Shown here piece by piece: positions 55,834-64,000 of a stretch of DNA of 64,000 bases. Position 1 is the stretch's first letter, and every line of letters starts with the position of its first letter. The notes beneath the pieces were generated by a model, which saw nothing but the letters and a program-made list of their open reading frames with translations, did not search any database and had not been told where the DNA came from. The stretch is from Telluria sp042683405 (GTDB lineage: Bacteria; Pseudomonadota; Gammaproteobacteria; Burkholderiales; Burkholderiaceae_D): the NCBI RefSeq assembly GCF_042683405.1, contig NZ_JBHUJS010000002.1, forward strand, positions 124,001-188,000. Direction: 5' to 3'. The translations under genes and the position numbers were made by a program.

Positions 55834-57816
55834 ATGAATGTTCATCCTGGGGGAATGGCGGACCTGGTTCGCCGCTATGCATGGGAAGCGACGCCGCTCG
55901 GCCCAATGAGTGCGTGGCCAGCCGCCCTGCGCACCACCGTCGACCTGATACTCGGGTCGAGTTTCCCGATGTTTATCGCGTGGGGCTCGGCGCACACCGT
56001 CATCTACAACGACGCCTACGTCCCGATCCTCGGCAGCCGCCATCCGGCCGGCATCGGCCTGCCCTTTTCCGTGCTGTGGAGCGAGATCTGGGACGAGACC
56101 GGCCCGCTGCTCGCTGCCGCGCGCGACGGACGCACCAGCCACTTCGAGAACATGGAAGTGCGCCTGCTGCGCAACGGCTACCCCGAAACCGCCTACTTCA
56201 CCTTTTCATACTCCCCACTGCGCGGCGAGGACGGCGCCATCGAGGGCGTGTTCGGCGTCTGCCACGAAACCACCTCCACGGTGGTGTCCGAGCGCGCCCA
56301 GCGCGGCCAGGCCGAGGTGATGCGCCAGATGTTCGAGCAGGCGCCCGGCTTCATGGCCGTGCTGCGCGGCCCCGGGCATGTGTACGAAATGGAGAACGCG
56401 GCCTACCGCCAGCTGCTGGGCGGACGCGAGGCGATCGGCCGGCGGCTGGCCGACGTGGTCCCCGAGATGGTGGGCCAGGGCGTGGTCGACCTGCTGGACC
56501 AGGTGCTGCGCACGGGCGAACCCTACGTTGGGCGCTGCGAACGCTTCATCTTCAGCCACCCCAACGGCCGCGAAGAGGAAATCTACCTCGATTACGTCTA
56601 CCAGCCGATCATCAATGCGCTGGGCGAGGCGGTCGGCATCTTCGTGCAGGGCCATGAGGTGACCGGCCAGTTCCTGGCGCGCCAGGCGCTGCTGGCAGCG
56701 GACCACCACAAGGACCAGTTCATCGCGACCCTGGCCCACGAGCTGCGCAACCCGCTGGCGCCGATCCGCGCGGCGGCGCGCCTGCTGGAAAGCGGCAACC
56801 TGCGCCGCGAACAGATCTCCCATACCACCGCCGTGATCACGCGCCAGGTGGAACAGATGGCGCACCTGCTGGACGACCTGCTGGACGTGGCGCGCATCAC
56901 CAAGAACCAGGTGCGCCTGCAGAAGGAGGCGGTCAACGCCGACGAACTGGTGGCGCTGGCGCTCGAGACTTCCGGCCCGCTGATCGAGGCGCGCAAGCAC
57001 CAGCTGCGCGTGGTGCACCACGACGGCGCGATCGAGCTGGACGCGGACCCCGTGCGCATCGTGCAGGTGATTTCCAACCTGCTGTCGAACGCGGCCAAGT
57101 ACACCGACCCGGGCGGCAAGATCACGGTCGAGACGCGCCTGGACGGCGACATGTGCGCCGTCAGCGTGCGCGACAACGGCATCGGCCTGCGCCGCGAGGC
57201 GCTGCGCGACGTGTTCCGCATGTTCTCGCAAGAACAGAGCGCGCTGGAGCGCTCCGAAGGCGGGCTTGGCATCGGCCTGGCGCTGGTAAAGGGGCTGGTG
57301 GACCTGCACGGCGGCACGGTGGAAGCGGAAAGCACCGGCGTCGGCGGCGGCAGCCAGTTCACCGTCAGGCTGCCAGCCGCGCGGCGCGCCAGCTTCAGCC
57401 TGTGCCCGGAAGACCCGGTGCGCGAGATCCGCGTGGAGCGGCGCAGCATCCTGCTGGCCGACGACAACCGCGACCTGGTCGACATGCTGTCCCAGTTCCT
57501 GGAAATGCAGGGCCACTCGGTGGTCAAGGCGCGCGACGGGCTGGAAGCACTGACGCTGGCGCGCACCGTGCGCCCGGACGTGGCGATCCTCGACATCGGC
57601 ATGCCGGGCATGAACGGCTACCAGCTCGCGCAGGCTATCCGCAAGGAGCCGTGGGGCGTGAACATGCTGCTGGTGGCGGCGACCGGCTGGGGCCATGACG
57701 ACGACAAGGGCCGGGCGACGGCGTCCGGCTTCGACACCCATATCACCAAGCCGTTCGGCCTGGACTCGCTCGAAGCGCTGCTGGTGGAGCGGCGCCAGCC
57801 GGCCCTGGCCGGCTAG
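55834..57816 (+). CDS. Hybrid histidine kinase with PAS domains and receiver
   Basis: A 660-residue cytoplasmic kinase with no membrane helix. Two PAS-like domains (about 30-150 and 165-275) are followed by a HisKA domain with the phosphoacceptor in FIATLAHELRNPLAP, a HATPase (SNLLSNAAKYTD, DNGIGL, GLGIGLALVKGL) and a C-terminal receiver (about 540-650) with ILLADDNRDLVDML, phosphoacceptor Asp in AILDIGMPGMNG and Lys in THITKPFG. No response regulator lies next to it, so the output partner is unknown. The ATG has AAGGAT upstream. Confidence 0.92.
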   Translation: MNVHPGGMADLVRRYAWEATPLGPMSAWPAALRTTVDLILGSSFPMFIAWGSAHTVIYNDAYVPILGSRHPAGIGLPFSVLWSEIWDETGPLLAAARDGRTSHFENMEVRLLRNGYPETAYFTFSYSPLRGEDGAIEGVFGVCHETTSTVVSERAQRGQAEVMRQMFEQAPGFMAVLRGPGHVYEMENAAYRQLLGGREAIGRRLADVVPEMVGQGVVDLLDQVLRTGEPYVGRCERFIFSHPNGREEEIYLDYVYQPIINALGEAVGIFVQGHEVTGQFLARQALLAADHHKDQFIATLAHELRNPLAPIRAAARLLESGNLRREQISHTTAVITRQVEQMAHLLDDLLDVARITKNQVRLQKEAVNADELVALALETSGPLIEARKHQLRVVHHDGAIELDADPVRIVQVISNLLSNAAKYTDPGGKITVETRLDGDMCAVSVRDNGIGLRREALRDVFRMFSQEQSALERSEGGLGIGLALVKGLVDLHGGTVEAESTGVGGGSQFTVRLPAARRASFSLCPEDPVREIRVERRSILLADDNRDLVDMLSQFLEMQGHSVVKARDGLEALTLARTVRPDVAILDIGMPGMNGYQLAQAIRKEPWGVNMLLVAATGWGHDDDKGRATASGFDTHITKPFGLDSLEALLVERRQPALAG

Positions 57817-57829
57817 CCTGCAGACGCGC

Positions 57830-59350
57830 CTAGTCGCGCGGCAGCGACAGGATGGCCAGCGGCGTGACCGCCGGCCCGTGCAGCGGCTCGCCGGTCGTGG
57901 AGAAGCGCGAGCCGTGGCATGGGCAGTCCCAGGACTTCTCGGCCGAATTCCAGTGCACCGCGCAGCCCAGGTGGGTGCACTTGGCGGACAGTACCTGCAA
58001 TGCCCCTTCCACCGGACGGTGCACCGCATACAGCGTCATGCCGCGCCGGATCAGCGCCCCCTCGCCCGGGGCGATGTGCGCGGGCGACTCGGCCTCCCCG
58101 CCCTTGATCCAGTCCGTGTACTGCTGCGCCACGTTGGCCTGCTCGGTGGCGAAGTCGCCAATGCCGTGCACCGGCTTGCGCGAAGGTTCGTAAATCTCTT
58201 CCCACGGGTTCTCGCGGCCCATGATCTTGTCGGTGACCAGCATGGCGCCGGCCGTGCAGTGGGTCATGCCGTTGCCCGAGTCGCCCGTGATGATGTACAC
58301 GTTGTCGCTGTCGAGCGGATTGCGGCCCAGGAAGGCGACGCCGTCGGACGGCTCCATCACCTCCCCCGACCAGCGGTACACCACCTCGCCCGCCTCGGGG
58401 AATCGGTTGCGGGTCCACATCTCGACTTCGTGCCAGCGGTGCTGCGGCACCTCGTCCTGGCCCGTCTTGTGGTCCTGGCCGCCGACGATCAGGATATCGT
58501 CCGGATCGTCGTCGATCGCAGCGAGGCGCACATAATAATAAGGGTCGCCGGTGTCCCACAGCAGGAACGGCTTGTACGCGTTCTTTGGAACACGCAGGCC
58601 GATCACGTAGGTGCTGTAGGCCGACTGCTTGGTGTGCATCACCACTTTTTCGTTGAACGGGGTGTGGGTGGCGACCACCACATTGGCGGCATGGACATGG
58701 CCGTCCAGCGTGCGCACGGTCTGCTCGGCGCCGCTCTTGTCGATGCCGACCGCGCGCGAACCGCAGTGGATCACGCCGCCGCGGGCGACGAAGGCGCGCG
58801 CCAGCCCGTCCAGGTAGCGCAGCGGGTGGAACTGGGCGTTGCCGCCGAAGCGCAGGCAGCGGCCGGTGTCGAACACCATGTCCGGCACGCGCTCGAGCAT
58901 CTCGACCGGCACGCCGAGGCGCTGCGTGGACACGTACTCGCGCTCGATCGGGTCGATCTGCTTGTACACCTGCGGGACCAGGTAGCCCTCCACGCGCATG
59001 AAGTTGCAGTCGATGCCTTCCGCGCGCACGATCGACTCGACCAGGTCGGTGGCGCGGGCATAGCTGTCCGCGATCATGGCCGCGCGCGGCGTGCCGAACT
59101 TGCGTTCAAGGATGTAGTAGCGCTCGTCCGGCGGGAAGAAGTGGGCGGTGGTGCGGCCGGTCTCGCCCGAGCCGACGCCGATGGCCTCCAGCACGATGAC
59201 GGACTTGCCTTCCTTCTGCAACAGGTAGGCGGTGGTCAGGCCGGCGATGCCCGCGCCCACCACGCACACATCGGCGCGCGCTCCGCCGGCCAGCGGCGGG
59301 TATTGCTCCACCTCTGCTGTTGCTTTCCAGATCGAGCCCGTGCTTTCCAT
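57830..59350 (-). CDS. FAD-dependent oxidoreductase with C-terminal Rieske domain
   Basis: A 506-residue protein. The N-terminal DAO-type domain has the FAD motif VCVVGAGIAGLTTAYLL and EAIGVGSGETGRTTAHF. The C-terminal Rieske domain (about 410-500) has the 2Fe-2S ligands CTHLGCAVHW and CPCHGSRFS. Such fusions, resembling YhfW-type proteins, oxidise amines or related substrates that have not been defined. Start at ATG 59350. It is convergent with the kinase gene, 13 bp apart. Confidence 0.9.
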   Translation of the reverse strand: MESTGSIWKATAEVEQYPPLAGGARADVCVVGAGIAGLTTAYLLQKEGKSVIVLEAIGVGSGETGRTTAHFFPPDERYYILERKFGTPRAAMIADSYARATDLVESIVRAEGIDCNFMRVEGYLVPQVYKQIDPIEREYVSTQRLGVPVEMLERVPDMVFDTGRCLRFGGNAQFHPLRYLDGLARAFVARGGVIHCGSRAVGIDKSGAEQTVRTLDGHVHAANVVVATHTPFNEKVVMHTKQSAYSTYVIGLRVPKNAYKPFLLWDTGDPYYYVRLAAIDDDPDDILIVGGQDHKTGQDEVPQHRWHEVEMWTRNRFPEAGEVVYRWSGEVMEPSDGVAFLGRNPLDSDNVYIITGDSGNGMTHCTAGAMLVTDKIMGRENPWEEIYEPSRKPVHGIGDFATEQANVAQQYTDWIKGGEAESPAHIAPGEGALIRRGMTLYAVHRPVEGALQVLSAKCTHLGCAVHWNSAEKSWDCPCHGSRFSTTGEPLHGPAVTPLAILSLPRD

Positions 59351-59413
59351 GTCGCCTCCCCAGTGTGAATGGCCTAGTAAAGCGCGTCCGGGGCGGTTTG
59401 ACCGTTCGCTGAC

Positions 59414-60361
59414 TCACATTGATGGCTTGCGCACGACCAGCCACACCGCCGCGATCCGGTCGGCGTGGCGGTAGGCCTCGGTCGCGAGCAGGTCACCGAA
59501 GATGTCGGGGTCGATCTCGGCATAGTGGAAGGCGGCGCGGCCACCGATGTGCTGCTCCACATGGTCGCGCAAGGGATCGCGCCCGCCGCTGATGGCCACC
59601 CCCGTGTAGAGCATCAGCGCGCCGCCCGGCGCCAGCCGTTCCAGCGCGCCTTCCACGATGCGCCGGCTCACGCCCAGGCCGTCGTCCTCCCCGCCGTCGC
59701 GGTAGGCGCGCCCGTCCGGGTCGGCAATGAAGGGCGGGTTGGCGACGATCAGGTCGTAGCCGCCGCCCGTATCGTCGTACAGGTCGCTGTGGCGCGTGAT
59801 CACATTGGGCGCGCCGGCCAGCGCCGCGTTGAGCGATGCCAGGCGCAGCGCCTTGCCGTTGATATCGGTGGCGACCACTTCGGCGCGCGGATAGAGCGCC
59901 GCCAACGTGATGGCGCCGGCGCCGGCGCCGCAGCCGAGGTCGAGCGCCTTCGCGCAGTGGACCGGGCGGGACGCCAGTTCGCAGCGCAGCGCGCGCACGA
60001 AGCGGTAGCTGTCGGGTCCGAAGAACACCGCATCGCGCGCGGCGCCCGGCCCGCTGGTGTGGAACAGCAGGTGGGCGCCTAGCGTGGCGGCGCGCAGCGG
60101 CGTACGCCACTGGCCCTGTTCCTGGCGCGCCAGTCCGGTCTCGATGACGCGGGCCAGCCACGGCGTGGCCTCGGCGTCCTGCGCGCCGTCCATCGGCCGG
60201 CCCCAGCCGAAGATGTCGACCGCCTGCCGCGCCCGCGCATGCGGATCGCGGCCATTGACGCGGCGGATGGTGGCGTTGGTCGGCGTCACGAACTGGTAGC
60301 GTGCTTCCCGCAGCGCTTCGCCCAGCTTCGACAGCTGGCGCACATCCCAGGGCTCCTGCAT
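59414..60361 (-). CDS. Class I SAM-dependent methyltransferase
   Basis: A 315-residue protein. After a roughly 130-residue N-terminal region (MQEPWDVRQLSKLGEALREA, DIFGWGRPM) comes a SAM-binding domain: ALDLGCGAGAGAITLA, VATDINGKAL, and the NPPF motif in LIVANPPFIADPDGRA. The NPPF motif points to methylation of a nitrogen in RNA, DNA or protein glutamine, as in RsmC, RlmG or HemK relatives. The exact target is not clear. Confidence 0.86.
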   Translation of the reverse strand: MQEPWDVRQLSKLGEALREARYQFVTPTNATIRRVNGRDPHARARQAVDIFGWGRPMDGAQDAEATPWLARVIETGLARQEQGQWRTPLRAATLGAHLLFHTSGPGAARDAVFFGPDSYRFVRALRCELASRPVHCAKALDLGCGAGAGAITLAALYPRAEVVATDINGKALRLASLNAALAGAPNVITRHSDLYDDTGGGYDLIVANPPFIADPDGRAYRDGGEDDGLGVSRRIVEGALERLAPGGALMLYTGVAISGGRDPLRDHVEQHIGGRAAFHYAEIDPDIFGDLLATEAYRHADRIAAVWLVVRKPSM

Positions 60362-60445
60362 TGCTCTCTCCGGTAGGTTTTCGGGCGACTATACCCACCT
60401 GACAATTTCCGTGGCGCAGCGTTCGTTTCCCGTCCGTTGCCGGGT

Positions 60446-63367
60446 TCAGGTCGCCAGCGGCACCGGGTTGAAGCGCTCGGCCGCGATCGGCCGGCCGAAC
60501 AGGTAGCCCTGGTAGGCATCGCAGTCCAGCCCGGCCAGGAATTCGCGCTGGCGCTCGGTCTCCACCCCTTCGGCAATGATGTCCAGGTCCAGCGCCCGCG
60601 CCAGCGCGACGATGCTGCGCGCAATCGAGGCATCGTTCGGGTTGCCCAGCACGTCGTTGACGAAGCTGCGGTCGATCTTGAGCTGGTCCAGCGGCAGGCG
60701 CTTGAGGTAGGACAGCGAGGAGTAGCCGGTGCCGAAATCGTCCAGAGCAAAGCACACGCCGCGCGCCTTCAGTTCGCGCATCTTGGCGATGGTCTCCTCG
60801 ACGTTCTCGATCAGCAGCGTTTCGGTCAGTTCCAGCTTGAGCAGGGACGGGTTGGCGCCGGCCTGGTCGAGGATCTCCAGCGTTTCCTGGACAAAGTCGG
60901 GATGGCGGAACTGGTGCGCGCTGACGTTGACCGCCATCGACAGGTGCGCGGTTTCGGCGGCCCCGGCCCATGTGGCCAGCTGCTCGCACGCGGTGCGCAG
61001 CACCCAGCGGCCGAGCGGCACGATCAGGCCCGATGCTTCGGCCACGTGGATGAAGGTCGCCGGACCGATCAGGCCGCGCTCGGGGTGCTTCCAGCGCACC
61101 AGCGCTTCGGCCCCGGTGATACCGGCGTCGCGGCCGACCTGCGGCTGGTAATACAGCACGAATTCGTGGTTGCGCACCGCCTCGCGCATCTCCGACTCCA
61201 GCGCGATGCGCTGGCGCACTGCCGACTCCATGTCGGCGCGGAAGAAGCGCAAGGTATTGCGGCCTGCGCGCTTGGCTTCGTACATGGCCAGGTCGCCGCG
61301 CTTCATCAGCTCGTCGATCTGGGTGCAGTCGTCATCGCACAGGGTCACGCCGATGCTGCATGTGGTGTGATAGGCGGTGCCGGCAATCGAATAGGGCCGG
61401 TTGACGGCATCATGGATCTTCCAGCCGATGGCGCCGGCATGCGTGGCCGCGTCCTCGGCGCCGCCCTCGATCCCCTCCAGCAGGATCACGAACTCGTCGC
61501 CCCCAAGGCGCGCCACCGTGTCGCCTTCGCGCACGCAGCCGAGGATGCGATCGGCCACATGGCGCAGCAGCTGGTCGCCGGCCGCGTGGCCGCTGGTGTC
61601 GTTCAGGTCCTTGAAATTATCGAGGTCGAGGAACAGCAGCGCCGCGAGGCCCTTGCGGCGCGCATGCCCGGCCAGCCAGTGCTGCAGGCGTTCCATCAGC
61701 AGGCGCCGGTTCGGCAGGTTGGTCAGCGGGTCGTAGTTGGCCAGGCGCGCGATCTCGCCCTGCGCGATCTTCTGCTGAGTGATGTCGGCCAGCGCGCACA
61801 CGTAGTGCGTGATGGCGCCGTGATCGTCCTGCACCGCGTTGATGGCCAGCCAGCAGTGCAGCTCGCCCCCGCCCTTGCGCAGCAGCCGCACCTCACCCTG
61901 CCATTTGCCGTCCTGCTCCACGCCCGACCACATGGTAGGCTGCGCGCTGTCGCCGTCTTCGTGCACGAACACGTCGGGAGGCTCGCTGCCGGCCAGCTCG
62001 CCCTGGCGGAAACCGGTCATGCGGGTGAATGCGTCGTTCGCGCGCAGCACGCGGCGCCGGTCGTCGGTGACGAACATGCCCTCCTGCGACTGGAACACGA
62101 TGGCGGCCACGCGCAGTTCACGCTCGGTCTCTTTTTGCGCCGAGATGTCGGTGGCGATGCCGCACAAGGCATAGATGCTGCCGTCGTCGCGCCGCAGCGG
62201 CGCTTTGGTCGACAGCAGCGTCAGGTTGCGCACCCCGTCGGTCACTTCGACTTCCTCGGCGGTGATGTGTTCGCCCTGTTCCAGCACGCGCCGGTCGCTC
62301 TCGGTCGATTCCTTGTAGAACCGCGGGCCGACCAGATTTTCCGTGGTGCGGCCGATCAGCTCCGATGCGGGCCGCTGGGCCAGCCTGCTGCCGGCCCGGT
62401 TAATGTACTGGAGGCGGTAATCGCGGTCCTTGATATAGATGATGCTGTCGGTACCGTCGAGGATGGCGTTGAGCTTGTCCTGGCTTTCGGCCAGCTCGCG
62501 CTCCTTCTGCCTGATCCGCTTGCGCAGCACCAGCGTGGCCAGGATGGCCGATACCAGCATCGCACCGGCCACCGCCAGCGCCAGCCAGTAGGCCAGCGGC
62601 ACCCGCGACAGCAGGGTGCGCGATTCCCAGCGCGCCAGCACGTCGTAATAGACCGAGTCCGGATCGTCGTGCCAGGGGCCGATATAGCGGTCGATGGTCG
62701 CGAGTATGTCCTGGTGGCGTCCGTACGGAGTGGCGAAATACAGCCGCAACGGCGGCGGCACGATGGTGGTCGATACCAGCCGGTACCTTTCCGCATGCAG
62801 CTCGCCGTAGTACTTGTTGGTGATCGCCGCATCGACCCGGGCCTCTCCCGCCAGCTCGAACGCTTCGTCGAAGGTCGACGTCGGCACGATCACGGCGCTG
62901 ACCCCGTACTCGTCCAGGAAGCCGCCGATCGACTCGGCCTGCACCGATCCGGCCAGCACCGCGATGCGCCTGCCGTCCAGGTCGATCGGCGTTGCGATCG
63001 GCACGTCCGGCCGGCGGTAGACCAGGGACCAGCTGTACAGTGCCGGCTTGCTGTGGAAGCTGTAGGTGGCTTCGCGTTCCGGTGTGCGGGCCACGTCCGG
63101 CATCAGGTCCAGGCGCCCTTCGCGCAGCTGGCGCAGGCAATCTTCCCACTCGCAGCGGACGTAGCGGATCGACCAGTTCTCGCGCCGCGCGATCTCTTCC
63201 AGCAGGTCGGGAAAGATGCCGTCGGCATTGCCTTGGCGGTTGATGAAGATCTTGGGAGCGTTCTCGTACACGCCGACTGTCAGCGTGCGGACCTGCGGAG
63301 CGGCACTGCCCGCCATTGAGACGGCCGCTAGCAGCCACAGCAGAAAACGTAACAGCCGCAGACGCAC
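60446..63367 (-). CDS. Periplasmic-sensor GGDEF-EAL protein with SBP_bac_3 domain
   Basis: A 973-residue cyclic di-GMP enzyme. I place the start at a GTG (63367) with GGAGG just upstream, giving VRLRLLRFLLWLLAAVSMAG as signal peptide or anchor. A type 3 solute-binding domain (about 25-260, from TLTVGVYENAPKIFINRQG) lies in the periplasm. A membrane helix (about 275-300), two PAS domains, an intact GGDEF (VARLGGDEFVILLEG) and EAL (TGAEALVRWKHPE, LDDFGTGYSSLSYLKRLP) follow. The binding domain suggests that a small molecule such as an amino acid is the signal. Confidence 0.92.
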   Translation of the reverse strand: MRLRLLRFLLWLLAAVSMAGSAAPQVRTLTVGVYENAPKIFINRQGNADGIFPDLLEEIARRENWSIRYVRCEWEDCLRQLREGRLDLMPDVARTPEREATYSFHSKPALYSWSLVYRRPDVPIATPIDLDGRRIAVLAGSVQAESIGGFLDEYGVSAVIVPTSTFDEAFELAGEARVDAAITNKYYGELHAERYRLVSTTIVPPPLRLYFATPYGRHQDILATIDRYIGPWHDDPDSVYYDVLARWESRTLLSRVPLAYWLALAVAGAMLVSAILATLVLRKRIRQKERELAESQDKLNAILDGTDSIIYIKDRDYRLQYINRAGSRLAQRPASELIGRTTENLVGPRFYKESTESDRRVLEQGEHITAEEVEVTDGVRNLTLLSTKAPLRRDDGSIYALCGIATDISAQKETERELRVAAIVFQSQEGMFVTDDRRRVLRANDAFTRMTGFRQGELAGSEPPDVFVHEDGDSAQPTMWSGVEQDGKWQGEVRLLRKGGGELHCWLAINAVQDDHGAITHYVCALADITQQKIAQGEIARLANYDPLTNLPNRRLLMERLQHWLAGHARRKGLAALLFLDLDNFKDLNDTSGHAAGDQLLRHVADRILGCVREGDTVARLGGDEFVILLEGIEGGAEDAATHAGAIGWKIHDAVNRPYSIAGTAYHTTCSIGVTLCDDDCTQIDELMKRGDLAMYEAKRAGRNTLRFFRADMESAVRQRIALESEMREAVRNHEFVLYYQPQVGRDAGITGAEALVRWKHPERGLIGPATFIHVAEASGLIVPLGRWVLRTACEQLATWAGAAETAHLSMAVNVSAHQFRHPDFVQETLEILDQAGANPSLLKLELTETLLIENVEETIAKMRELKARGVCFALDDFGTGYSSLSYLKRLPLDQLKIDRSFVNDVLGNPNDASIARSIVALARALDLDIIAEGVETERQREFLAGLDCDAYQGYLFGRPIAAERFNPVPLAT

Positions 63368-63546
63368 ACTTCCTCCGATTGGCCGCCGGGCGTGCCTTGC
63401 CCGGAAGGGCGAGCGCACGCCGGCTGTTGCCAGAATATAGCCTAGCGGCGGCAAACTCCGCGTCCGGTTAGTCGCCCCGACGCGACGGTGCACACGGATC
63501 GAAAAACAACATATGAATTATGAATGACGTTTTCCGGATATTGCAT

Positions 63547-63576
63547 TTGACTAACTTTCTGGCCAGAACATATACT
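63547..63576 (+). promoter_or_regulatory. Sigma-70 promoter of the porin gene
   Basis: TTGACT (63547-63552), 18 bases, then TATACT (63571-63576). It predicts a leader of about 70 bases ending in GGAGA before the porin ATG. The rest of the 287-bp gap shows nothing else clear. Confidence 0.55.
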
Positions 63577-63654
63577 TGTACCAATAGGAAAACAGACAAC
63601 ACCAAGATCCGTTTTCCCCATGTGTCGATCTCAACACGAATAACCGGAGAAAGT

Positions 63655-64000
63655 ATGAAACTGAAAATGATCGCTGCGCTGTTTGCCGCAGTCCTTCCCC
63701 TGTCGGCGTCCGCCGACACCGGCGTCCAGCTGTACGGTATCGTCGACCTGGCGATGGCACGCGAAGACGCGGATGCGCCTGGCGTGGCTAGCCGCACCGC
63801 GATGCACGCGGGCCGCGACAGCAGCCGCTTCGGCCTGCGCGGCACGGAAGACCTGGGCAACGGCCTGACCGCGATGTTCAACGTGGAAGGCGGCTTTGAC
63901 GCGAGCACCGGCGTGGGCGACTCCGCCCTGTTCGGCCGCCGCGCCGTGGTCGGCCTGCAAGGCAGCTTCGGCGAACTGACCGCCGGCCGTGAATACACCC
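63655..64000 (+). CDS. Outer-membrane porin, N-terminal part (cut by window edge)
   Basis: General trimeric porin of the Gram-negative type. A signal peptide (1-20, ending SASA) is followed by the usual first strand DTGVQLYGIVDLAMARED, then SSRFGLRGTEDLGNGLTAMF, the diagnostic porin segment, and FGRRAVVGLQGSFGELTAGR. About 115 residues are visible. A GGAGA site and a promoter lie upstream. The rest is beyond 64000. Confidence 0.93.
   Translation, partial: MKLKMIAALFAAVLPLSASADTGVQLYGIVDLAMAREDADAPGVASRTAMHAGRDSSRFGLRGTEDLGNGLTAMFNVEGGFDASTGVGDSALFGRRAVVGLQGSFGELTAGREYT

Noticed and set aside
1..64000. tRNA, rRNA, CRISPR arrays, integrases or attachment sites
   Set aside because: I read the intergenic stretches on both strands and found none that I can support.

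Overview
The window is high-GC DNA from a betaproteobacterium. Gene content and order (carAB, a complete pst-pho block, tsaB-rimI, lplT, long-form leuA, several large GGDEF/EAL proteins, a classical porin) fit the Oxalobacteraceae, most likely Massilia or a close relative. The genus is inferred from resemblance only. No rRNA, tRNA, CRISPR array, integrase or intact insertion sequence was seen. Both ends cut genes: carB at the left and a porin at the right.

Layout. 0-2 kb: carA-carB on the minus strand, with a recognisable promoter and a leader hairpin that covers the carA ribosome binding site. 2-4 kb: small hypothetical, HbpS/GlcG-like and patatin-like lipoprotein genes. 4-10.5 kb: the phosphate regulon in one orientation, pstS-pstC-pstA-pstB-phoU-phoB-phoR, with a Pho box before pstS. 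10.5-11.2 kb: a gene-poor, lower-GC stretch with nested inverted repeats. 11.2-18.8 kb: housekeeping genes (PilZ, radA, alr, lplT, DUF1853, a uracil-DNA glycosylase-like protein, rimI, tsaB, thioredoxin-like). 18.8-28 kb: a large GGDEF-EAL protein, small DUF genes, a lytic transglycosylase, fabI and a DEAD-box helicase.

28.5-41.2 kb is the most interesting region. It holds an EgtB-family enzyme (senA-like) divergent from a glycosyltransferase (senB-like) and selD, then leuA, then yihY, egtB and egtD, then a five-gene ABC transporter operon. The transporter has a PhnD-like binding protein of the group usually annotated as a putative selenate binder. Read together this is a selenium locus. The transporter would import a selenium oxyanion, SelD would make selenophosphate, SenB would make a selenosugar, EgtD would make hercynine, and SenA would join them into selenoneine; EgtB would make ergothioneine from the same hercynine. 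leuA, inside this region, is preceded by two leucine-rich leader peptides that use rare CTA codons, indicating attenuation control.

41-64 kb: small DNA-binding-like proteins, a GGDEF protein with a ruined active site, a CHASE-PAS-GGDEF-EAL protein, an M16 peptidase pair (one subunit lacking the zinc motif), several proteins under 60 residues, a SRAP-domain protein, an M4 metalloprotease, aldose epimerase, a hybrid histidine kinase, a Rieske-FAD oxidoreductase, a methyltransferase, a periplasmic-sensor GGDEF-EAL protein and a porin. Palindromes built on GGGGAC/GTCCCC recur between genes across the window, and one related perfect palindrome lies in frame inside senA.
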